A stretch of 64,000 nucleotides of DNA from Mantamonas sphyraenae (Eukaryota > CRuMs > Mantamonadidae), in assembly GCA_026936335.1 (NCBI GenBank), contig JAPMXV010000044.1, forward strand, positions 248,001-312,000, in the 5' to 3' direction. The position numbers were made by a program, and so were the translations under genes. A model generated the notes under the pieces. The model saw only the letters and a program-made list of their open reading frames with translations. It was not told the DNA's origin and made no database searches. Shown here one piece after another: positions 53,355 through 62,203 of the stretch (its first letter is position 1; every line of letters starts with the position of its first letter).

Positions 53355-54405
53355 ATGGAAGGGGCAATGGAGGAGGTGGACGATGAGGAGTACCATGGTG
53401 ATGTTTTCGCTGGTTACCCGCGTGCTGGTGCAAACCAATTTCATCGATCAGCGCCGGTCATGTCTCTTCGACTGCCTGGCCAGGACAACCTGCAAGCGTC
53501 ACGCATGCGTTCGGGCTCGGCCATGGCGTCGAAATCCGGGGTCAAGGCGAAGAAGCTGGACCAGAAGTTTGACGCCAAGAAGCTGGGCTTCACGGTGGCC
53601 CGCAAGGAGCTTGCGGCCTACGAATTCCTGTGTCACCAGGCCGAGGTGCGCGACTGGATGTTGGCTGTGTTTGAGGCACATCCGGTGGACAACGACAAGG
53701 TGCACATCGACGTGGAGGCGGCCAAGAGCAACCTGCAGCAGTTCCTGCGCGACGGCGTTGCCCTGTGTGCTCTGGTCAACTGCATCCAACCGGGTGTGGT
53801 CAAACGCATCCACACAGGCACTTCGGTGCCCATCAAGCTCGTGGAGAACATCAACTTTTTCCTGGCCGCTTGTGTCGAGCTGGGCGTGCGAAAGGCAGAG
53901 ACGTTTGGCAGTGTCGATTTGCTCGAAAACAAGAACTTCCCTCGCATTGTCTACTGTCTCCATGCCCTGGCCGCAGCCGCCGCCGCCTCGGGATTTACCC
54001 CCACACTGGGTACGTGTGTGTGTGTGTGTGTTCGTGTGTGTGTGTGTGTGTGTGATTCAAGGAAGCAGGGTGCCCCCAACTGCTGGCAAACCCCTTCTCC
54101 CCTCTCAGAAACCCCGTGGCTGACGCACCGGTGTGACACACCACACAGAAACCAAACTGGGCCAGTTGGACTTTTCGTCAGAGGAGATGCAAGAGGCGGC
54201 GGACGAGCTGGCCAAGGTGGAGCACAGCGTGTCACGAGCGCGCAAGAAGAAGAAAAAGGTCAAGACGGCGACTCTGAAACGACGTGCCAACAAGGAGGAG
54301 ATGCGCAAATGGCAGCAGCAGTTCGAAGAGGAGGAACGGCTCAAGGCCGAAGCCGCGGCAGCAGAAGCGGAAGCGGCAGCCAAAGCCGCAGCCGAGGAAG
54401 AGGAG

Positions 54406-54437
<32 letters not shown>

Positions 54438-57329
54438 CGCAGCAGAAGCAGAAGCAGCCGCAGCCGAGGCAGGAGCATCGTCGAGCAACAGTAGCGACAG
54501 CAGCTCAGGAGGAGGAGGACGCAAGCGTGGACACACGATGGCCCTGAGTGTGGATTCGGAGTACAAACGCAAGCTGTTTGAGCAGATGATGATGCGGCGA
54601 ACGGCAGGGCAAGGCCAGCAGCAGCAGTCGAGCAGCAGTGCGGGTGGCGATGGAGAGGATGGAGACGAGGGAGACGAGGGAGAGTTGGCATTGGTGCCGG
54701 TGTTGTTTACATGGACAGGCGACAACAACAGGAAGGTGGAGCTTGGATTCTCCTTCAGCGACTGGGAGGAGACAGTGCCACTGTTCCGTCGTGGTGTCCA
54801 GGGCCAATTCTCGACACTGGTGTACCTGGAGCCTGGTCTGTATGAGTATCGCTTCCGTGTGGACGGTAGCGAGGAGTGGTCGATTGCTCCCGATCAACCC
54901 ACTGGCAACGATGAGGAGGGCAACTTTGTCAATGTGGCCGACGTCACACGTGACAGTGTGTCTCTAAGCACCCTCAACTCTGTGTGTAAGTGATGGACGT
55001 GTATGTGTGTGTGAGGAAAGAGGGGTGAAACACTCACAACGACGCGTTTTCCCACACAGTGGCTGGCGACGTGTTCCAATGGGGACGCAAGAATCACCAG
55101 GAAGCATGGTTGGAACCGATGCGCATGGACATGTTGGGACGAAAGGAGATTGTGTATGCTTCGTCTGGGGCGGCGCACACAATTGCATTGGATCGCAAGG
55201 GCAACGCGTACACGTGGGGCAGTGGCAACTTTGGCCAACTTGGCCATGGTGATCGTGAGGACCAGTTGATTCCGCGTCGGTTGGAACGGTTTGCCAACGA
55301 AACGGTGGTGGAGGTGGAGGCCGGGTTCATGCACACGGCGGTGCTGCTGGACAACGGCGACCTGTACGTGTTTGGCCAAAACGAGTTTGCCCAGATTGGC
55401 GTGGATTCGGACGCCGTGTTTGTGAGCGAGCCCGTGTTGGTGGAGGCGTTGCGTGGTGAGGTGGTGCGTGTGACGTGCGGCTTTGCAGGCACGGCTGCGT
55501 TGACGCGGGATGGCAACGTGTACACGTGGGGCAGCAACGACAGCGGGGAACTGGGCCACAGCAACACGGAGCGGCAACCGGTGCCCAAGCGAGTGGTGGG
55601 TCTGCGCTACAAGAAGCTGGTGCACCTGGACATGGGCTACTTCCACATGGCGGCGGTGACGGACAAGGGGGAGCTGTACACGTGGGGACTGGGCGACCAG
55701 GGCCAGCTGGGACTGTCACACACACGCAACGCACCGGTGCCTGCTCGGGTGGGCGAGTTTACACAGTTCAAGGGCAAACAGGTGGCGTCGGTTGCGTGCG
55801 GGGCGTTTCACACGCTGTGTGTGCTGACCACGGGCGAGGTGTACGCGTGGGGCAACGCAGGACAGGGACGACTTGGGGTGGGACGTGTGGATGAGTCAGC
55901 GGTGACCGTGCCCACGCGCGTGGAGGGCCTGGAGGCAGGGGAAGGGATGCGAGTGCTGGCTGGGCATCACCATTCGTTGGCACTGGATGGCCAGGGACAG
56001 GTGTGGGCATGGGGCGCAGGACAACATGGCCAGTTGGGCATGGGAGTGATGGGCAACGTGTGGGAACCCATGCGTGTGGAGTCGTTGCAGGACACGCGCG
56101 TGTCCAACATCTGCGTGGGTGAAGAACACAGTGGGGCCATCGACGACGAGGGCAACGTGTGGACGTTTGGGCATGGGCAACACGCCCAGCTGGGCCACCG
56201 ATCCAGTGGGGCCAAGGTGTGGCCAGCGCTGGTGGCCGATTTCCAGGCGGTTCGCGTGACCCAAGTGGCCTGCGGATGGAATCACATGGCCATCCTCAGT
56301 GAAAGTGGTGACGTGTACACGGTGGGTGACAACAGCTACGGACAGTTGGGCCACGGCAACACCGAGTCGTTGGAGGCGCCGCGTGTTGTGGAAAGGCTGG
56401 TGGGACTGAACATCGGGTACATTGCCTGCGGGGCAGACCACACCGTGGTCGTCACCACCAACGGCATGGTGTATGCCTTTGGACGCGAGGGAGCCTGGCT
56501 GAGCAACGGGTTGGCGGTGGACAATGGCGAGGGGGAGGAGGATGAGGAGGAGGGTGGCAAGCGCGAGGGAGGCAACCAGCTCACGCCGCGGCTGGTCACC
56601 TCGGGCGTGTTGGAGGACATTTGTGTGACACAGGTTGCGTGTGGGTCGTTCCACACGTGTGCACTGACGGATGAGGGCCAACTGTGGGTGGCAGGTTCGA
56701 ACGAGTATGGGAGCGTGGGCACCGGGGGCGGCGTGGAACAGGAGATTGACGTGCTGCAACACATCGACGGCTTCCCTGCGCTGTGTCAGGTTGCGTGTGG
56801 CTTCACCTCGACGACGGTGTTGACCAACGACGGGGAGGTGTGGACGTGGGGCTACCAGAGCAGCGGGAGCAGCAGCGAGGAGGATGGCAAGAGCACGCCG
56901 CAGCTGCTGGGTGGACCCCTGCAGGGATTGCGAGTGACGCAAATCAGCAGCGGTGCATTCCACTCGTGTGCAGTCACGGACGAGGGCAAGCTGTATGCGT
57001 GGGGCAAAAACACCAACTGGGTGTTGGGCCACTCGCACGGCGACGACGACCTGAACGAGTTTTTCGACACCCCGCAGCAGGTGTTGGGCGAGCTGGAGGG
57101 GCGACGGGTGGTCTTTGTCACGTGTGGCCATTGGCACACCATGTGCATCTGCGACGACGGCGCCGTGTTTGCCTGGGGCGTGGACGACTACGGCCAGCTC
57201 GGTCTCGGCGGCACCAACAAAGTGCGCCAGCCCAAAGAACTCGAGTTTTTCCGAGGCAAACAGGTCTACCAGCTAGCATGTGGCGAGCAGTACACTGTGG
57301 CTGTGGTGCAAGAGGGAGAGACGTTGTGA
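53355..57329 (+). CDS. CH domain, coiled coil, CBM48-like and RCC1-propeller fusion protein
   Basis: Three exons, 53355-54009, 54149-54985 and 55060-57329, all phase 1, 1253 residues. Residues about 90-215 form a calponin-homology domain closest to the IQGAP/transgelin type ([45 protein letters not shown]). Next come a Lys-rich patch and an Ala/Glu coiled coil. Residues about 400-495 look like a CBM48/AMPK-beta E-set ([38 protein letters not shown]). The rest is RCC1 repeats ([28 protein letters not shown] and so on), enough for one propeller and more. Actin binding, glycan or kinase docking, and a GTPase-regulating or scaffolding propeller in one chain is not a combination I know. Splice phases and continuous frames support one gene. 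Confidence 0.8.
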
Positions 57330-57433
57330 AAGACATTTCACGAGTGGAGAGCCAAGAAAACTCGCTTCAACATTGCCCACCTACGGCCGATCACGTAGCT
57401 CGTGATTTTGGTAAATTTTGGTAACAAAGTGGC

Positions 57434-58496
57434 ATGCTGGGGAATACTGAGTATGGGCAAGGAGGCGTGTTGAGTGCTGACGAGGCGCAGGAGAGGATCA
57501 ACCAGGCCGACACGGCGATGCGCACTCTGTCGGCCTTGGAGACAATCTGGGTGTTTATTAGCACCTTTACAGCCTATTGGATCAACCTGTTGAGTGAGTG
57601 GAAAGGTTGAGGGTGGAAAGGGGTTCGGAGGGAGGGAAAGGGGAAACGACGGGAATGGAAAGCGCGAATCGGAAGGAGTGCTGACCCACGCACGCGCACA
57701 CGCACAACCACAGCGGCGGTTGTGGCAGCGTGTGCGACAGTATCGTACACGTGTGGCTGCTGTGCGCCGGAAGGATCCCCCGTGTATGACCGCAAGCGGG
57801 GTCTGAGGACGGTGAGTGGGTGGGTGGGGCTTTGGAAAGGTGGTGGATGGAAATCGTGCTGTGTACGCAGCGCTGACACAGACAGAGAAATGGATGTGCG
57901 TTGTGTCCATGCGTGTCCACGTGTGTGTGCGTGTGTGCACACAGTCGGCCATCATCGAGACTGTGGTGTGTGGTGTGGACGTGTTGATTATTGCGTCGGC
58001 CATTGCCTTTCAGCTGCTGGACGGTGAGGGTTTGGACGATGATGACACGATGGCCTTGGTGGCCACCGCCGTGGTGGTGTGTCTGCGTGCCCTGGGTCTG
58101 TTCTTTGTGTGGCGTGCGCAGTCATCGTTCGATGTGTTGGCCACCAGCCCTGTGGTGACGGGCTTTGGCGGCAGCGGCTACGACCGCCAGCGTGCGTCGT
58201 CCCACCAGGCCATGATGATGAACCCAACCAACAATCCGTACCTCAGCCAAGGGTTGTCTGTGATGCAACAGCAACAGCAGCAACAGCAGCAACAGCAGCA
58301 GGTGTATCTGGCGCAGGCCGCAAACGAGGACGACGCCCCGGGGCTCTATGCTGCTGCCGCACAGCCTCACATGGGCACCTTTGTGGTGCCAGAGGGAGAT
58401 TCAACGGATGGTGTTCTGGCCACAGGACAGCCCTTGTACTTGACTGGTGTGCCGAGGGCAACCAATATGGACGAGAGCAGCCGATCGAATGAATGA
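57434..58496 (+). CDS. Four-helix CGCC membrane protein 1
   Basis: Exons 57434-57593, 57714-57811 and 57945-58496; 269 residues. Helices: TIWVFISTFTAYWINLL, TAVVAACATVSY, VVCGVDVLIIASAIAFQLL and ALVATAVVVCLRALGLFFVW. After helix 2 comes YTCGCC, a likely acylation site shared with the next two genes, and helix 4 carries a buried Arg. The tail is Gln/Ala-rich with NPYLSQ and a run of twelve Gln. No known family is recognised; tetraspanin or MARVEL-like builds are the nearest in layout only. Confidence 0.7.
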
Positions 58497-58621
58497 ATGA
58501 ATGAGATCATCAAGGAGGAGGGGTGGTTGGGTGTTGGGTGTGACATTCAGCATGGAATGGGACGGGTGGGTGTGTGCACTGCCCGAGGCAAAGGAATTTC
58601 ATTCATTGCCAGAGGCAGAGG

Positions 58622-59810
58622 ATGGCAGAGGCAGAGGAGCGGTTGATGGCCATCATCGCGATGTACCTGCGTTCCATGCTGATCGCAGAGATCTTTTGGC
58701 TGGTGGCCACGTTCTTCCTGTCCATTGCATACACCATCACGTCTGCCATCTCGTTGGTGGCGTTGAGCATGTTTGTGTGCGGCTGCTGCTCGACGCCGAG
58801 TTCGGATCCGCGGCGGCAAGTTGCCACCCTGGCAAGCACAGGTGTGATCCTGCTGGCAGCCTCGGGCTTTGATCTCATCTTTGCCATCATCTTCTTTGCC
58901 GTTGGCCTGTGGTTCCCCGGCCTCATGGGCACCCTGATCATTATTGTACGCGTGTTTGGGGTCAGCGCCGTCAACCAGCAGCGTCGCGCCCTGCTTCGCA
59001 TTGAACCCACCCACACAGTCGTCGCCGTGCAGGGAAGCTCAGGAAACCACTCGCAAGCACACATTGGCAATCCATATATGGGGTAAGTGGGGTGTCCCGC
59101 GTCGTGGCTTTCCCCTGTCATTCTCCAGGAGCGGACAAAAACGGTGAACGGCGGACGATGCTCGGGTCGAAACGGCCTGAATGGATTGGCAAAACCCGGT
59201 TGAAACACGGGGCAGACACATCGCTGCATGAAGAATGGCATGGACACATGCCCACACATATACAGATAGACACAAGGGTCATCCACTGACACCAATCACT
59301 GCCTGTGCAATCTGTGCTGGTGTTGGAAACGGTGGGAATGTGCCTCAACTCGCACTCGCGACACACACACACACACATTCTGACTCGCTCATACACAGGG
59401 CACAGCCTGTATCACAGCCTGTGCAGCCACAATCGACACGTGGGAGCGGACACATGCAACACAGCTGGGAGAGCGGGAACAGCCAGAGTGGGAGTGGGTA
59501 CAGCCCTTCGATGGGGTACCAGAACCAGACGGCCAACACACAGGACTTTGTGTTCAGCACAGGTCAGGGAGGCCCACCGTCGTACGACGCAGGAGCCGTG
59601 TATGGGCAACCCGTGTACCAGGGCACAGTGATTGGCCAGCTGGTGCGTGATTCCCCGACGCCGGTCATCACAGGTAGCGTCGGTGTCATTGACATTGGCA
59701 GTTCAGGACGCAACCACAACGACGATGAGGAGTTTGGGGACGATCAGAGCAACAACAACAACAACAATCGCAACAACAACAACAACAACAACAACAACTC
59801 GTACTTTTGA
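58622..59810 (+). CDS. Four-helix CGCC membrane protein 2
   Basis: Exons 58622-59082 and 59399-59810; 290 residues. Helices: LIAEIFWLVATFFLSIAYTI, SAISLVALSMFV, VATLASTGVILLAASGFDLIFAII and LMGTLIIIVRVFGVSAV. CGCC ends helix 2; helix 3 has an Asp and helix 4 an Arg, as in its neighbours. The tail holds GNPYMG, PPSYDAGAVYGQPVYQG and a terminal Asn run from AAC repeats (59751-59799). It follows CGCC protein 1 by 125 bp and ends tail to tail, 49 bp away, with CGCC protein 3. Confidence 0.7.
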
Positions 59811-59859
59811 AGAATGAAAATCCCCATCGACTTTTGCTGTTTTTTCCGTCCCATCACGA

Positions 59860-61039
59860 TCAGAAACCAGAAGGAGCACCGCCATTGTTGTTGTTGTTCT
59901 GCGGAGGCATGGCGTAGGCGGGCACAGCGTCGCCTGTGTAGGTGGGCTGGGGTCCCTGTGCGTACCCAGGGGCACCCGAAGAGAACATGTCAAAGGATTG
60001 ACCCTGAGGTTGCTGCTCCTGCATACCCATGTCCTGTGCGTTGTCCTTCGGGGCGTTCTGCGGCGGCGGCGGTGCGCCACCCTGCACGGGAGACCCCTGC
60101 ACGACAGGCTGACCGTAGCTGACGGGTCCACCGTACACGGGACCATTGATGTTGTTGTTGCCTCCACCATTGCCCATGGCCGAGTACGGCGTGCCCTGCT
60201 GCGGCTGGCCTTGGAAGGCATTCGAGGCAGGGTAGGCGCTGTGGACCATCGTGCTGCCACCTGCACCACCTGCAGGCGTGGCATACGTGGCTGGCGTAGC
60301 GTACGTGACCGTGTTGTCGCCTCCATTGAACACCAGGTACGTCAGGCACTTGTCGTTCTTGATCACCAGCGCAAGCGGGATGACACGGAACACAACCAGG
60401 ACCAGGTTGACGATCCCCCCCACAGCCGTGAAGCCATACTGTTGATAGACCACAATCTGTTCGATGGCCGCCCAGATGTTGGCCACCAGCGCCTGCACAA
60501 TGCCCACTGCCCCAACACGCAGATACTTTCGAGCTACAGCATCACCCTGTTGTGCGTTGTAGCAGCAGCCACACGCAAGCGTGGACGTCATGATGCACCC
60601 AATGATGTTGACTGCATTGAAGAGAGTGTGGGTGTGTATGAGGGAGTGTGTGCGCGGGTGTGCCACGTGTGTCAGCGAACGAAACGGGCCGGGAAACGCA
60701 CGTCAGCCCATGGGAGTACAACCGCCTTACAGAGGAATGTGAAGCCATAGCCAAGGCCAAGGAGGTTGACAGCAATCATGATCGACTCAATGGCCTGTGT
60801 GAAGCCACGTGCGGTTGTGTTTCATGCGTACCACAGCACCCATGTGTGCACGCAGATGCGGTGCGTGTGAGTTGTTTCGCCGAAGGTTAATTTTTTCACG
60901 TCGAATCTGGGATCTTGGGGTTGTGCTCGGTCCCCTCCGCTTCCTACTGGCCACTTACACAGGCAACCTTCATTGATGTGATCGATTGCTTCTTGCCCGC
61001 AACAGCTTCCTCGTACGTCAACGGTGTGGAGGTGTCCAT
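59860..61039 (-). CDS. Four-helix CGCC membrane protein 3
   Basis: Exons 60959-61039, 60731-60794 and 59860-60611; 298 residues starting MDTSTPLTYEEAVAG. Helix 1 spans the second and third exons (IMIAVNLLGLGYGFTFLFNIIG). CGCC follows helix 2 (TSTLACGCCYNAQQ). Helices 3 and 4 are VGIVQALVANIWAAIEQIVVY and VNLVLVVFRVIPLALVI, with an acidic residue and an Arg respectively. The tail is Gly/Pro/Gln/Asn-rich with PVYGGPVSYGQPVVQG and an Asn run, much like the tail of protein 2, so the pair may be an old inverted duplication. Confidence 0.7.
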
Positions 61040-61258
61040 GATGGCAGAGTTTGTGTGTGTCGACCTGTGCGAAGCGGTCCCGTCGCCATCCTCCCTTCCA
61101 CCACCCACAGCTGAAGACATTCCTGTTTTTGCAAGCCATCCAGTGTGTTGGTACACCACATTTTGTTTGTTCTCAGCGACTGGAACTCTCATTGCGCCTT
61201 CGAGCCGCCGGAGACCATGTTGACCACCTCCAAGCTCCCACCTCGCCCCAAATCCCTC
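61040..61258. other. Intergenic stretch upstream of CGCC protein 3
   Basis: About 220 bp between the start of CGCC protein 3 and the stop of the next minus-strand gene. No gene, repeat or clear promoter motif is seen. An in-frame upstream ATG at 61192 exists but is not favoured. Confidence 0.5.
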
Positions 61259-62137
61259 CTACGTCTGACCACCAGTCTGTCCAACATCAGGTTGAGCTGC
61301 CTCGCTTTGCAGCACATCCTGCATCTGGCCATGGCCGTTAACGACGACGACACGCCGGGATGAATCCGGCGACACACGCGCAGCGACACTAGCTGGTGCC
61401 ACATGCACGTGTGTCCTCGACGAATGATGGCGTACGGGTCTGCTGGCATACTCCCCCATGCCAACATCAAACACAACCAGGCCCAGGCCGGAGTCTTTCG
61501 TCGCTCCTCCGACGGTCGTCCCGTTCCGGATGATCAGCACAGCTGGAATCATTCGCAATGGGATTGGAAGCATCACCAAGAAAATCACCTCCACGGACGA
61601 CCATCCGCTTGTTGCCCCTCCCATTCCGCCGGCCAGCAACAGCGAACCAACCACACACGAGGCAGAAATCGCAGATATCAGCCCGGCAAGGCCTAGCCTC
61701 AGCAACAGGACCACAGAACCAGAATAGGGCCGCCCACTGGCCCTGCATGTCAATGCAATCGGCAGCATCATGCTTGCAGAAGCCACGTTGCCTGTGATTT
61801 GATTTGGGAGGAGACGACAACGAGTTGCATCAGCAAATAACAAAAGATCCCACAAAGAACTCTCCGGCCGGCCTAGGCCATGTGAGCCAAATCCACAACA
61901 CTTACACCAGAACAACGGCAGCTGTGATTTCTGCATCATCCCCAAAATAAACACTTGCGCCAGTTCGCCCAACTGCAAGACAATGGGGCGCTGGGTCAGC
62001 GTCTGGAAGCGCCCGGAAATACGTAAAACTCTCCGGATCCCGCCGTTCAAACAAATCCCGCTCCAGCAACTCACCCAAGCGACACGCATGGCAGAAACAC
62101 TCTGCTCCATTTTGACATTCAAGCATGGGCCCATCAT
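61259..62137 (-). CDS. Probable four-helix membrane protein (CGCC-cluster relative)
   Basis: Exons 61906-62137 and 61259-61791, with matching phase 1 and GT..AG borders; up to 254 residues. Hydrophobic segments: PIVLQLGELAQVFILGMM, ASMMLPIALTC, VVLLLRLGLAGLISAISASCVVGSLLLAG and VIFLVMLPIPLRMIPAVLIIRN, the last with a buried Arg as in the neighbours. No CGCC is seen. The tail has a GMGEYASRP segment and ends Gln/Gly-rich. The start is uncertain (62137, or 62089), and the first exon could be longer; base composition is less GC-rich than elsewhere. Kept because frame, splice phase and helix pattern agree with the cluster. Confidence 0.45.
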   Translation of the reverse strand: MMGPCLNVKMEQSVSAMRVAWVSCWSGICLNGGIRRVLRISGRFQTLTQRPIVLQLGELAQVFILGMMQKSQLPLFWCKCCGFGSHGLGRPESSLWDLLLFADATRCRLLPNQITGNVASASMMLPIALTCRASGRPYSGSVVLLLRLGLAGLISAISASCVVGSLLLAGGMGGATSGWSSVEVIFLVMLPIPLRMIPAVLIIRNGTTVGGATKDSGLGLVVFDVGMGEYASRPVRHHSSRTHVHVAPASVAARVSPDSSRRVVVVNGHGQMQDVLQSEAAQPDVGQTGGQT

Positions 62138-62203
62138 TGTTTTTCAGAACCCGTTTGCATTCTCCTTGCCACGACCCGCGCATTGGCACCTCCCAACACT
62201 TCA

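Noticed and set aside
61467..61820. 117-codon minus-strand frame in the last membrane-protein gene
   Set aside because: Competes with the frame that has hydrophobic helices and a matching splice phase; its content is not protein-like.
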